Both the position numbers and the translations under genes were made by a program. From assembly GCA_900757865.1 (NCBI GenBank), contig CAAEPH010000028.1, positions 10,518 to 74,517 of the forward strand: DNA of 64,000 bases, written 5' to 3'. Origin of the DNA: an uncultured Sutterella sp. (GTDB lineage: Bacteria > Pseudomonadota > Gammaproteobacteria > Burkholderiales > Burkholderiaceae_F). Under the pieces are notes generated by a model. That model searched no databases. It had not been told where the DNA came from and saw only the letters and a program-made list of their open reading frames with translations. The first letter of the stretch is position 1; each line of letters opens with the position of its first letter. Positions 26,817 to 35,865 of the stretch are shown piece after piece.

Positions 26817-27130
26817 TTAGAAATCGTTCGTGTCGGGATCAAGCCCCGTGAACGCAAAGTTGTCGATGCCATCGATCACGGCCATATCCTCAGCGCTCAA
26901 GGCAAAATCAAAGAGCTCGGTGTTTTCCACCATACAGCTTTCCGTGACCGCCTTGGTGAGCACCACCACATCGTGCTGGAGCACCCAACGGAGCACCACC
27001 TGCGCAGGACGCTTGCCGTATTTCTGTGCCAAGGTCACAATACGCGGCTCGTTGAGTACCTCACCCTTGCCTCACGGAGTCCAGGCTTCCAGCGTTATGC
27101 CGTGGGCGGTACGGGAGAAAAACTCTGTCA
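26817..27130 (-). pseudogene. Aldo/keto reductase fragment B (C-terminal third)
   Basis: The minus strand from about 27130 reads FFSRTAHGITLEAWTP, a stop, then GKGEVLNEPRIVTLAQKYGKRPAQVVLRWVLQHDVVVLTKAVTES...FTGLDPDTNDF, ending at 26817 exactly like the intact paralogue. The upstream catalytic part (Asp, Tyr, Lys, His) is missing. The last 73 residues are open from 27038 but cannot make an enzyme. Confidence 0.85.
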
Positions 27131-27208
27131 GGGTGACGGTGGCAAAGGCTAAAACCGCAGATCAGGTGCGAGTCAGGTGAAGGCTAAACGCGGACCAAGA
27201 GGTGTTTA

Positions 27209-28420
27209 TCAATAGTCGGTACTCAGGAGAAAATCGGCAACGTGCATGCTTTTAATACCCTCGTAATTTCCTCCAGCAAATTCATCGGCTCTCAGCACAT
27301 ACTTGGGATAGTTATCACGTATTTCCAATAGGCGTTCATATTCGCGCTTTTCGGTTTTCTCCGATTTAATCGCCTGGGTGACCTGCACATACAGCCGATC
27401 ATTGGCTCTCTGCGCCACAAAGTCGACCTCACCGTCCAGTGTTTTCCCAATGGTCACGTCATAGCCTCGTCGGCAAAGTTCCAGGTACACCACGTTTTCC
27501 AGACTGGACGCTATGCTATCGGGTGTATAGCCCAACACGCTGTACCGCAATGCGGTATCGGCGAGATAAAACTTCTCTTGCGTTTTTAGAATTTGCTTGC
27601 CCCGCAGGTCGTAACGAGAACAGCGATGAAGTAAATAGGCTGACTCTAACTTTGCTAAGTAGCTGTATACTGTTTCATTGTCGATCGAACGGTGTTCCGC
27701 TTTCAGATAGTCCGAAATCGTTTTGGCGGAGAAGGTGTTTCCCACATTCGCCAAGGTGAATCGGACCACCCGTTCCAACTGATCAATCTTGCGAATCTGG
27801 TTTCTCTTCACAATATCGGAAAAGATGGTGGCGTTATAGATATCCCGAACGATGTTATAAACCTCATCGGGTGAGTATTCTCGCAGGTGTATGGCCGGGA
27901 AGCCCCCCAAGCGGATATAGTTAACTAGTTCAAGATGAGGGTCTTGGACCTGCGTGTACTGCTGTTTGAAAACCAGATACTCCTGAAAAGAAAGCGTATA
28001 CATACGAAACGAAACATATCGTCCCGTCAGATAAGTAGCTATTTCCGAGGACATCAGTCTGGAATTGGACCCCGTCACGTAAAGGTCCACATCAAAATCC
28101 GTTGCCAAGTCGTTGATGACTTTCTCCCAACCTTCGATGTCCTGAACCTCATCCAGAAAGAAATACGTTCTCCCGTTGGGCATGAGTTGTGCTTTGAGCG
28201 CATTGAACATCTCCTTCGCGGTCATATCCTCATAAGCCAGGGAATCGAAACGCATACTGACAAGGCGGTCAGAAGGAATGTTGCGCTCTTGAAGCAACTT
28301 TTCCTTAACCATTTTAAGAACGGTGGACTTTCCGCAACGACGAACACCCGTTACCACTTTCACAAACGGCGTGTCCGTGTACGCCAGAATCTTATTCACA
28401 TAGAGTGGTCTATTAATCAT
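27209..28420 (-). CDS. AAA ATPase with DUF4143 C-terminal domain
   Basis: 403 aa, intact. Walker A is VVTGVRRCGKSTVLKMV (about residue 23), Walker B TYFFLDEVQDIEGWEKVI (about 90), sensor DLYVTGSNSRLMSSE. The core continues with SFQEYLVFK and YIRLGGFPAI, then a winged-helix part and the DUF4143 end (FYLADTALRYSVLG...LENVVYLELCRRGYDVTIGKTLDGEVDFVAQR), which has a PD-(D/E)XK-like GEVDFV motif. This family is widespread in gut bacteria as solitary genes of unsettled role. It lies between two aldo/keto reductase copies, as if inserted there. Upstream, ATCGCAA and TTGCGAT form a spaced inverted repeat. Confidence 0.88.
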   Translation of the reverse strand: MINRPLYVNKILAYTDTPFVKVVTGVRRCGKSTVLKMVKEKLLQERNIPSDRLVSMRFDSLAYEDMTAKEMFNALKAQLMPNGRTYFFLDEVQDIEGWEKVINDLATDFDVDLYVTGSNSRLMSSEIATYLTGRYVSFRMYTLSFQEYLVFKQQYTQVQDPHLELVNYIRLGGFPAIHLREYSPDEVYNIVRDIYNATIFSDIVKRNQIRKIDQLERVVRFTLANVGNTFSAKTISDYLKAEHRSIDNETVYSYLAKLESAYLLHRCSRYDLRGKQILKTQEKFYLADTALRYSVLGYTPDSIASSLENVVYLELCRRGYDVTIGKTLDGEVDFVAQRANDRLYVQVTQAIKSEKTEKREYERLLEIRDNYPKYVLRADEFAGGNYEGIKSMHVADFLLSTDY

Positions 28421-28678
28421 GGAAGCACCTTCATTTACAAGCCATATCGCAAGTATAATAAAAATTCAATAGTTTTGCGATTATAAGCTGCAATATCTAT
28501 TGATCTCTTGTTTTTTTCCGATTTGCTCTTGTACTTTTCCGCTTGTCTGCATCCTTTTGCGACCAGGCTCTTCACCGTCTAATTTAAAGCGTTGGGGTTC
28601 TCATCGTTCTATCCTTCCTGACCCTGTCTTCTCAGACGCTCAATGTCGACAACCATAACAGGCAGCGCCCAAGAAAAA

Positions 28679-28721
28679 GCGAGACCACCCAGGCTTTGTC
28701 GTTTTGCCCCGATGGTCTCGC
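28679..28721 (-). terminator. Terminator of the intact aldo/keto reductase
   Basis: Arms GCGAGACCA (28679-28687) and TGGTCTCGC (28713-28721); on the minus strand the stem is followed by CTTTTTCTT. It is 40 bp past the stop codon. Confidence 0.88.
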
Positions 28722-28761
28722 CACAAGCGTTGCCTTGCTTTTTTAGCGCCCATGCGACGCC

Positions 28762-29607
28762 TTAGAAATCGTTCGTGTCGGGATCAAGCCCCGTAAACGC
28801 AAAGTTGTCGATGCTATCGATCACGGCCATATCCTCAGCGCTCAAAGAAAAATCAAAGAGCTCGGTGTTTTCCACCATACGGCTTTCCGTGACCGCTTTG
28901 GTGAGCACCACCACGTCGTGCTGAAGGACCCAACGAAGGACCACCTGCGCGGGACTCTTTCCGTACTTTTGGGCAATAGCAGCAATACGCGCGTCTTTGA
29001 GCACATCACCGTTGGCTAACGGACTCCACGCTTCAATCACCATCCCATGAGCGCGACTAAAGTCCACCACCTCGCTCTGACGCCAACCCGGATGAAATTC
29101 GATCTGATTCACCATGGGCTTCACGTCAAAGTCGAGCAACGCCTTCAAGTGATGCGGCTTAAAGTTCGAGACACCAATCGCGCGAATGCGACCTGCTTGA
29201 TGGAGCTCCACCATGGCGCGCCATGTCTCGGCATTGATCGCTTCCCAGTTCTCAAACCGATTCGCGGCGGCCGGCCAATGGATTAAATAAAGATCCAAAT
29301 AGTCCAACTGCAGGTCCGCCAAGGTCTTCTCAAAAGCCTTGAGCGTTGTCTCGTAGCCACGCGCTTCGTTCCAGACTTTGCTCGTTACAAAAAGTTCTTG
29401 GCGAGGCACACCGCTCTCGGCAATCGCTTGGCCGACGCTCGCCTCGTTGCCGTAGATCGCCGCCGCATCGATGTGGCGGTAGCCGTGCTCGAGCGCTAAA
29501 CGCACGGCGTTGCGTGTTATCTCACCCGTGGGGGTTCTAAACGTGCCGTAGCCCACTCGTGGAATGGCGACGCCGTTAGGCAAAAGCATCGTGGATTGAA
29601 AATTCAT
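28762..29607 (-). CDS. Aldo/keto reductase (2,5-diketo-D-gluconate reductase type)
   Basis: NADPH-dependent carbonyl reductase, 281 aa, a TIM barrel. Catalytic tetrad in context: Asp in YRHIDAAAIYGNEASVG (about 46) with the Tyr following, Lys in ELFVTSKVWNEA (about 77), and His in LDLYLIHWP (about 110). The signatures GVSNFKPHHLKALL and MVNQIEFHPGWRQ, and PAQVVLRWVLQHDVVVLTKAV for the NADPH phosphate site, are all present. GTAGGAG precedes ATG 29607. Two truncated paralogues lie within 5 kb. Confidence 0.95.
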   Translation of the reverse strand: MNFQSTMLLPNGVAIPRVGYGTFRTPTGEITRNAVRLALEHGYRHIDAAAIYGNEASVGQAIAESGVPRQELFVTSKVWNEARGYETTLKAFEKTLADLQLDYLDLYLIHWPAAANRFENWEAINAETWRAMVELHQAGRIRAIGVSNFKPHHLKALLDFDVKPMVNQIEFHPGWRQSEVVDFSRAHGMVIEAWSPLANGDVLKDARIAAIAQKYGKSPAQVVLRWVLQHDVVVLTKAVTESRMVENTELFDFSLSAEDMAVIDSIDNFAFTGLDPDTNDF

Positions 29608-29760
29608 GATGAACTCCTACTGAAAAAAGAAGTGAAAAAAATCGTTATAACGAAAAACGTGGGATCCAAGCGCTGGACAAAGGGCCTTAAGCACGCTGCC
29701 CGTCTCGCGTTTTACAAAATCCCTTAAAAATCTCGACTAGAGATCGCTCCCCACAAAGCT

Positions 29761-30948
29761 TTAAGCCATCGAGGGCGTCTCAACGGGTTGGCGCTTTTGC
29801 GCTAAAAAGAGCGTTAATCCCAAGGCCACCGTGCTCATCACGGCCCCCACCCAAGGCGCAGCCGGCAGGCCCCAGCTCGACTCAATAGCGAGGCCTCCTA
29901 ACCACGCCGCTAAGGCGTTACCAAGATTAAACGCACCGATATTCATTACCGAAGCGAGCGTGGGCGAGGTGTGCGCTTCTTTCATCGTCACGGTCTGCAG
30001 GGGCGCCACCGTCGCAAAGCCCAATGCACCGATGGTAAAAAGAAGCAAAGCGGTAAGCCAGACGTTCTCGAGCACAAAGCCAAAGGCCACCAACGAGAGC
30101 GTCAAGAGAACGAGCTCGGTCACCAGCGACGCGATCAAGTGTCGATCCGCCCACTTTCCCCCAAAGTGGTTTCCCACCATCATGCCCAAGCCCAGCACCA
30201 CCATGAACCACGTCACGTGTCGGTTTGCCACGCCGCTCACCTCCGTGAGCATCGGCGCTAAATACGTGATGGCCGCAAAGACGCCTCCAAACCCCAAGAG
30301 TGTCATGGCAAGCGCCGTCACAATGCGCGGGTTAGCCAAGGTGCGAAGCTCATCGGAGAGCGACGTTGGCGCGGGCGTCGGTAACGTGGGCACGAGGCGC
30401 GCGAGCGCGAGCATCACACCCAAACCCACCACGGTGATAAAGCCGTAGGTAACGCGCCAGCTCAACACATCGCCCACCCAAGCCCCCAGTGGGACGCCTA
30501 CCAAATTGGCAACGGTAAGCCCAGAGAACATAAAGGCGACGGCTGCCGCGCGTCGGTGAGCGCCAGCGAGCTCAGCGCCTACCACACTGCCCAGTCCAAA
30601 GAAAACGCCATGCGAGAAACTCGTCACAATGCGTCCAACGAGCATCAGTGAAAACCAGGGCGAGAGCGTGGTTAAGGCGTTTCCGAGGGTAAACAGAGCC
30701 ATTGAGAGAATCAAGAGCGTTTTGCGCGAGAGGCGCAGTCCCAGCCAGGTGAGAATGGGCGAACCCACCATCACGCCAACGGCATAAGCCGCCACCATCC
30801 AACCGGCTTGGGCGTGCGAGACGGTGAAATCCGCCGCCACCTGGTTGAGCACACCGATCGCGGAAAATTCTGTCATCCCAATGGCAAAGGCGCCGAGCGC
30901 CAAGGCCCATAGTGCCGGTGGGGTTTTTGTGGAATCTGTCATAGTCAT
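29761..30948 (-). CDS. MFS efflux transporter (AraJ/DHA1 type)
   Basis: 395 aa with about 12 transmembrane segments. The start is LWALALGAFAIGMTEFSAIGVLNQVAADF, the pattern of the AraJ/YdeA/NepI exporters (FxIGxTEF). It continues with AGWMVAAYAVGVMVGSPILTWLGLRLSRK (motif A region) and GAELAGAHRRAAAVAFMFSGLTVANLVGVPLG (motif C-like). It is divergent from the MarR gene, with nested palindromes in between, so it is probably repressed by that MarR protein and induced by its substrate. Confidence 0.93.
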   Translation of the reverse strand: MTMTDSTKTPPALWALALGAFAIGMTEFSAIGVLNQVAADFTVSHAQAGWMVAAYAVGVMVGSPILTWLGLRLSRKTLLILSMALFTLGNALTTLSPWFSLMLVGRIVTSFSHGVFFGLGSVVGAELAGAHRRAAAVAFMFSGLTVANLVGVPLGAWVGDVLSWRVTYGFITVVGLGVMLALARLVPTLPTPAPTSLSDELRTLANPRIVTALAMTLLGFGGVFAAITYLAPMLTEVSGVANRHVTWFMVVLGLGMMVGNHFGGKWADRHLIASLVTELVLLTLSLVAFGFVLENVWLTALLLFTIGALGFATVAPLQTVTMKEAHTSPTLASVMNIGAFNLGNALAAWLGGLAIESSWGLPAAPWVGAVMSTVALGLTLFLAQKRQPVETPSMA

Positions 30949-30971
30949 AAGCGTTGTTTGAAAAAATTATT

Positions 30972-31044
30972 TAGTTGCATACGCCATCATTCGGCGTTGG
31001 AATGAATAATACTTGCATGCGCAAGTATTTGTCAAGTGCAACTA
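30972..31044. promoter_or_regulatory. Nested palindromes between MFS and MarR genes (operator)
   Basis: The inner site has perfect 9-bp arms AATACTTGC (31008-31016) and GCAAGTATT (31021-31029) around ATGC. The outer pair is TAGTTGCA (30972-30979) and TGCAACTA (31037-31044), also perfect. The TTGCAnnGCAA-like core is the expected shape for a MarR dimer site. The cluster lies 24-96 bp upstream of the MFS start. Confidence 0.7.
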
Positions 31045-31356
31045 TTTCGTTTATGATGACGGCACGATATCGAGAGGTTGGTTCGTCTGGCGGAACACGT
31101 CGCTCCGCGTTTAGCGCTCCATTAGGTGCTCATTTAATCGAAGATTGGGTGAAGATTGAACGCTGATGGGGCGTGTTAGGCTTCGCTAAGCCGGTTCGCG
31201 CTGTCGATTGGTGGTCACTATGGCCTTGCTGGCTTTAGTTTGGATCGCTTCGCTTTGGAGCGGTGCGATCCTCTCCCGAAACACACCCGCCTTTCACGGT
31301 GAACCTCAACAACCGAACATTCGCCTCTGATTAACTGCTTTTCCAAGGGAATACCC

Positions 31357-31821
31357 ATGACAACCGTAGACTGTTGGCAAATGACGCAAGTGGCTCAAGA
31401 TAGCCTCACGGCTCAGGTGGAACAACGCCTTCAAGCCGAAAACCTCTCGGCGCGTGAGTGGATTATGTTGCGCGTCTTAAGTGGGCAGAGTGATAAAAAA
31501 GGGGGGCACTTTCGGATGATGAGTTTAGCCCCTCGCATTGGGCTTTCGGCCTCAGCGACCACGCGACTTGTGCGTCGATTGGAGAATCGAGGCCTTTTAA
31601 AGCGCTACCTTTGTCCCACGGATCAACGTGGCATCTACACGGATCTCACCAAAGAGGGCTTTTCCCTGCTCGCTCGCACCACGCCTGCGCTCGAAGCGCT
31701 TTTTGCCGACCTGCAGCTCCCGGACGACGCCCGAGGCTACGTTGAACGTATCACTGCGCTCGCCGAAGACGCGATGCCCTCGCCTTGTGGAGAGACGTGT
31801 GACGAGGAGCCACGCGTTTAA
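31357..31821 (+). CDS. MarR-family transcriptional regulator
   Basis: 154 aa. The winged HTH is seen in REWIMLRVLSGQ...FRMMSLAPRIGLSASATTRLVRRLENRGLLKRYLCPTDQRGIYTDLTKEGFSLL, with recognition helix SASATTRLVRRLENRGL and wing DQRGIYTDLT. It is divergent from the MFS pump and probably its repressor. The ATG at 31357 follows AAGGGAATACC. A short hairpin follows the stop. Confidence 0.92.
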   Translation: MTTVDCWQMTQVAQDSLTAQVEQRLQAENLSAREWIMLRVLSGQSDKKGGHFRMMSLAPRIGLSASATTRLVRRLENRGLLKRYLCPTDQRGIYTDLTKEGFSLLARTTPALEALFADLQLPDDARGYVERITALAEDAMPSPCGETCDEEPRV

Positions 31822-31827
31822 ATAAAG

Positions 31828-31852
31828 AGAGAACTTCAGACCTGAGTTCTCT
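31828..31852 (+). terminator. Hairpin after marR
   Basis: Perfect arms AGAGAACT (31828-31835) and AGTTCTCT (31845-31852), 7 bases after the stop. No strong T-run. Confidence 0.5.
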
Positions 31853-32029
31853 ACGCTCTCTCCCGAGTGGCGACGTCTCTGTTTTTTGGCTGACACGCCG
31901 CTCCTTGGCTTTTCCCTTGCCGCATTTCCTCTGTCTCAATAGGAAAAACATGAAGAATGACTGGACAGACCGTTTCATTCCTGTCAAACGGATCTAATGA
32001 AGGCGCTCCTTGTACTTGTGAAAGATAAA

Positions 32030-32173
32030 AGACGCTTCACCGTTGGCCTTTCTTTTTTAAGGCTCAAAAAAAGAAGGAGTATCGACCATGAGAGACGGAT
32101 GGAACGGAAGCTAATCACGATTAGCCAATAACCAAAGAGCCAAAGAACGACATTGTCCTTTGGCTCTTTTTTT
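32030..32173 (+). ncRNA. Candidate small RNA or micro-ORF ending in a strong terminator
   Basis: A plus-strand unit with no annotated gene ends in one of the best terminators of the window (32134-32173). Within it, AAGAAGGAG stands 8 bases before ATG 32089, which opens an 8-codon frame (MRDGWNGS, TAA). This could be a leader peptide, a micro-protein or a small RNA with a chance start. No promoter could be defined by eye; the 5' end given is a guess. Confidence 0.4.
32134..32173 (+). terminator. Strong intrinsic terminator
   Basis: Perfect 12-bp arms AAAGAGCCAAAG (32134-32145) and CTTTGGCTCTTT (32158-32169), followed by T's to 32173. The A-rich left flank is short, so it is oriented for plus-strand transcripts, yet the only plus-strand gene upstream (marR) ended 300 bp earlier. 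Confidence 0.9.
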
Positions 32174-32224
32174 CATGCGTTTTTTGCGTGGGCAGGGCTC
32201 TTGCGAGCCACCTCACTCTCAGGC

Positions 32225-32980
32225 TTAGCGCTTCGAGGTTTTTGCGCAGCTGTTCGAGTTGTCCGAGCTACCTTGCGCTTTATTTAAGCGCTCTTGGCGC
32301 CAATACCAAAATAGGCTCGCCCCCATAATCAACACGTAACCCACGAGTTCGGTGCTCTCTTCAGTAAAGTCTTTCATCGCGCGCCACCGTGCGTAGTCAC
32401 CCATGATATTGAGCCATACCCCCTTGTAGCCCATAAGGCGTGAGTAAGACAGCACAATGGCCAACCCCGGGAGCATCATCAGGTAGGCACGACTTTTCAC
32501 AAAAGCGACCAACCCAGGGATGATCGTTTTAAAGCGCACGCGCCACAACTGAATAAGAAGGAGAATCAAGTACACCGACAAGACGCGCTTCCAGGACCCG
32601 TGGTTGATCACGTCAAACCACGCATCGAGCTCGCGAATGAAAATCGCCGTGAAAAAGCCACTGATGAGCCAAAGGCCACCAGCGAGCTCAGGCTCTTTCA
32701 TCGCGGAGCGCGCAAAAAGAACCGCAGCCACCAGCACACAGACCTCTTGCCCAATCTCAATCCAATTCTCAATGGCCATCGGATGGGTGAGCGAGAAAAA
32801 GTAGAGTCCCACTAACAAGGGACCCACGGCTGCAGCCACCAAAAATTGGACCAAAGCGATCCCTAAGGTTTTTAAATCGTTACGCACAATGAGTGTTCTC
32901 AAAGAAAGAAAAGCGTCAGTGCTCTCCGTGAGCGCGCAAAAATTCACCAACAGAGTTTTGGGAGCAACGGCGTCGGACAT
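32225..32980 (-). CDS. Integral membrane protein of unknown function
   Basis: About 251 aa from the preferred start at 32980 (MSDAVAPKTLL); an ATG at 33034 would add 18 residues. Six or so hydrophobic helices are visible: LGIALVQFLVAAAVGPLLVGLYFF, ICVLVAAVLFA, LAGGLWLISGFFTAIFI, VLSVYLILLLIQLW, YLMMLPGLAIVLSY and LVGYVLIMGASLFWYW. The C-terminus is polar and Ser/Lys-rich. Charged residues near membranes (ENWIEIGQE, RELDAWFDVINH) recall membrane-bound hydrolases or sensors, but I recognise no family. Confidence 0.7.
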   Translation of the reverse strand: MSDAVAPKTLLVNFCALTESTDAFLSLRTLIVRNDLKTLGIALVQFLVAAAVGPLLVGLYFFSLTHPMAIENWIEIGQEVCVLVAAVLFARSAMKEPELAGGLWLISGFFTAIFIRELDAWFDVINHGSWKRVLSVYLILLLIQLWRVRFKTIIPGLVAFVKSRAYLMMLPGLAIVLSYSRLMGYKGVWLNIMGDYARWRAMKDFTEESTELVGYVLIMGASLFWYWRQERLNKAQGSSDNSNSCAKTSKR

Positions 32981-33034
32981 CACAAAAGAGAAAAAGCGTG
33001 ACGCAATAAAAAGAGTAGCGCCTCTTTTTAGCAT

Positions 33035-33995
33035 GTTTTTTCGTTTGGCGTAATCCCTCTCTTAGCTAAGCACACCAATAAGACAGAAAACCGCTCCCTT
33101 AGCGCTTGGCTTTTTATAATATTTTTCTCCCGTTCGGGTGTTTTTATTTAAACACAAAGTCCAGCGGTTTGAAGAAAAACTCGACCCCCTTTTCCCCTCT
33201 TCCTCACGTTTAATAGCGCTCAACAAAAGCTTGTCCAACCGCAATGGCTAAAAACGTTCAATATCTTCCACCTTGCTACAGAGGCAAATTACCAACCCAA
33301 ACGCTTCAACCCAAGCTTTAAAAACTCGAGACGCTGTTACTCAACGCCTTTTGTCTTCCTCATCATTGCGCACGGGGTTTCACGACATTGACGCCCAGCA
33401 TCTTAGGGGGAAACCTGATCTCAGACCAAACGTCCATTGACCTCTCCATTCTGTCACTTGGTTGTTGCTAAATGGCAACAACAAACGGTCAACCTTGAAC
33501 GTCTGTTTTACTTTGGCCACCGACGCGGTAACGTTTGGAGTTTGTGGGTTGGGGCTTGGCGTTTAGCATTTAGCGTTTTTCACGCCACTGCACACCCAGC
33601 ACCCTCTTTATCTCCACGTCAGACCTCCTCGGGAAGAACCAGCCCACACGCGTCTGCCGTGCCCCTCATGTCCGCGATCCCGCATTCGTGGTCCTATTCG
33701 CTAAACGTTTGGCCACGTTTGATCATCCTTGCCCCACCAGACGAACTGGCACAGCGCACGAAGCGTGCTACGATATCGCCACGTGTGTCTTGTGCCCGTC
33801 CTTTCGTCGTCGTTGCGTCGTTAAGGCCAGCAACCTGGCGACGACCTCACCTGGGCCCAAACCAGACACCCCGACACCCCACCGCCCTGAACCCGCAACC
33901 CGTCCGAACGTAAAGCGTGCCAGTCGCCGGCTTGGGTGAGATCAACCGTCAGCCTAAAGCCACCCGTCTAGGCTGCCTTTGAGGAGTATTTTTCT
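33035..33995. other. Long intergenic region without a supportable gene
   Basis: 960 bp. A plus-strand frame of 158 codons (33437-33913) is open, but it encodes a Pro/Arg/Ser-rich chance-like product and has no ribosome site. A run of rightward GC-rich sequence precedes the asparaginase gene. Possibly promoter and decayed sequence; nothing identifiable. Confidence 0.4.
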
Positions 33996-35081
33996 ATGTC
34001 CATGGAACCTTTAACATCGTTGACCCCCGATCAACCCCTGCCCCACATCGTGGTGCTCACCACCGGTGGGACCATTGTGAGTTCTGGCGCCTCCGCCACC
34101 CAAATGACGGGGTATTCGCTGCAAGGTGTGACCGTTGACGAGCTGCTCCGTGGCGTGCCGGGTCTGGCCGACGTGGCTCGCGTAAGCGTCGAAGCCGTGG
34201 CCAACATCGACTCCTCCTCGATGACGAGCGCCGTCTGGATGACCTTAGCTGAGCGCGTCATGGCCTACGCACGCCAGGACGACGTTGACGGCATCGTGAT
34301 CACGCACGGCACGGATACGCTCGAAGAAACCGCCTACTTCTTAACCCTGACCCTCACGACCGAGAAACCCGTGGTGATCACGGGCGCCATGCGCCCCTCG
34401 ACCGCGCTCTCGGCCGAAGGGCCCTTGAATCTTTTGAACGCCATCCGCGTGGCGACCCACCCTTCCACCAAAGGCCGTGGCGTGATCGTTGCGCTTAACG
34501 ACACACTCCTCTCGGGGCGCGATGCCACGAAAACCCATCCCACTAACGTGGCCACGTTCCGCGCGCCAGACGCGGGCGTCTTGGGACTGATTGCGGGAAA
34601 TGAACTTCATTGGCTCAACCAGAGCGCTGCGCGTCACGCGCCCGACGCCCCCTTCCCCTTGCCGCAACTTCAAGCCTACGTGGCGCACCACGGACGCTTT
34701 CCCCGGGTCGATATTCTCACCAGCCACGTCGACGATGACGCGGTCTTTGTGAACGCGGCCTTAGCCGCCGGCGCGCAAGGCTTGGTCCATGCGGGAACCG
34801 GCAACGGCTCGATTCATGAGCAAACCGAAGGTGCCCTGCTCGAGGCCGCAAAACGTGGTGTGCTGGTCGTGCGCGCCTCGCGCACCGGGTCCGGTGCTTG
34901 TGTCTCCGGGCTTGCCACCTGGGAGGACGCGGGCTTCATTGCCTCAGGCACTCTGAACCCAGCCAAAGCCCGTGTGCTCTTGCAGTTAATCCTCATGACC
35001 GTGCCGGTACCCCCCCAGCGCGACCACGACGCTTATATTGAAGCGGTCAATTTTGCACGTCACGCCTATAGAACGTGCTAG
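33996..35081 (+). CDS. L-asparaginase (type II sequence class, no signal peptide)
   Basis: Hydrolyses L-asparagine to aspartate and ammonia. 361 aa. Both catalytic triads are visible: Thr in IVVLTTGGTIVSSG (about residue 24), Tyr in GYSLQGVTVDELL, and VEAVANIDSSSMTS, then ITHGTDTLEETAYFL (Thr-Asp, about 109-110) and KPVVITGAMRPSTALSAEGPLNLLNAI (Lys region). The protein begins at the catalytic domain without an export signal, unlike typical periplasmic type II enzymes. GAGGAG lies 9 bases before ATG 33996. Monocistronic. Confidence 0.95.
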   Translation: MSMEPLTSLTPDQPLPHIVVLTTGGTIVSSGASATQMTGYSLQGVTVDELLRGVPGLADVARVSVEAVANIDSSSMTSAVWMTLAERVMAYARQDDVDGIVITHGTDTLEETAYFLTLTLTTEKPVVITGAMRPSTALSAEGPLNLLNAIRVATHPSTKGRGVIVALNDTLLSGRDATKTHPTNVATFRAPDAGVLGLIAGNELHWLNQSAARHAPDAPFPLPQLQAYVAHHGRFPRVDILTSHVDDDAVFVNAALAAGAQGLVHAGTGNGSIHEQTEGALLEAAKRGVLVVRASRTGSGACVSGLATWEDAGFIASGTLNPAKARVLLQLILMTVPVPPQRDHDAYIEAVNFARHAYRTC

Positions 35082-35183
35082 GCTATTAACACTTTTCGTG
35101 CGTCACCGCTTGAGCGAAACACGCCCAAAGGCATGACGCGCTAGTGAAGAAAAACGCCTAACAAACACTGGGAGACATTGGTC

Positions 35184-35672
35184 ATGATCTCAAAGGCACT
35201 ATCCACCCCAAGACGCTCCGCGCTCACCACAGCGGTACTCGCGAGCCTGGGCGTGTTTGTCTTAACGGGATGCAATACGCTCGAGTCCGCGTTTAGTTCC
35301 ACCGACTTTTCACTCTACCAAGGTGAACCCGTCGCGTTTCAAGGCGAAGGTGGTGAAAACGAAACGATTGATGGGATCGACGTGTGGCGACACGGCTTTC
35401 CCAATCGACGCTATCGCGTGGTGGGCACCATTACCTCCCACGGCTACACGGCCAGCGCTCGCTTAGAAGAAGCCATCAAGACCGCGAAACAATATAACGC
35501 TGACGCATTGATTGTGGGCGAGGACTATGGCTCCACCCCGCAAGTGGGCGTGGGCGCCTTTGGTGGCAGTGGCATGGGATTGAGCTTGGGCACGGGGGTG
35601 TCGTTGCCTTTTGAGCGCCCGCAGACCAATTACACCGCCATTCGTTACCTCAATAAAGGCGAGGCGAGCTAA
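35184..35672 (+). CDS. Putative lipoprotein of unknown function
   Basis: About 162 aa. The signal peptide TTAVLASLGVFVLTGC has a good lipobox (LTGC). The mature part contains RYRVVGTITSHGYTASARLEEAIKTAKQYNADALIVGEDYG, a YbjQ/DUF-like alpha-beta module in which a strand and helix are followed by ADALIV. A Gly-rich tail (GVGAFGGSGMGLSLGTGVSLPF) follows. ATG 35184 is selected because GGGAGA precedes it; a TTG at 35178 is unlikely. Probably anchored in the outer membrane. Ends at its own terminator. Confidence 0.75.
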   Translation: MISKALSTPRRSALTTAVLASLGVFVLTGCNTLESAFSSTDFSLYQGEPVAFQGEGGENETIDGIDVWRHGFPNRRYRVVGTITSHGYTASARLEEAIKTAKQYNADALIVGEDYGSTPQVGVGAFGGSGMGLSLGTGVSLPFERPQTNYTAIRYLNKGEAS

Positions 35673-35696
35673 AAACGCAAGGGCGTCATGACATCC

Positions 35697-35749
35697 GGCC
35701 AACGCTAGGGTGAAACACTTTTGAGGTTTCGAGCAGCGTTGGCCTTTTT
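35697..35749 (+). terminator. Intrinsic terminator after the lipoprotein gene
   Basis: Perfect 10-bp arms GGCCAACGCT (35697-35706) and AGCGTTGGCC (35735-35744), followed by TTTTT. Confidence 0.88.
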
Positions 35750-35865
35750 GTTATGACGTTCGAGCGTGGGCAAGGGAATCGTCACCCTTGATCGTGACCA
35801 TTGAGCACCGTTTAGCCTCAACCACATTAAAGCAACCAGCCAAGCCATCCTCTCTAAAAATCAAA

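Noticed and set aside
33437..33913. 158-codon open frame before the asparaginase gene
   Set aside because: Pro/Arg/Ser-rich, no ribosome site, no domain-like pattern; looks like chance translation of GC-rich DNA.
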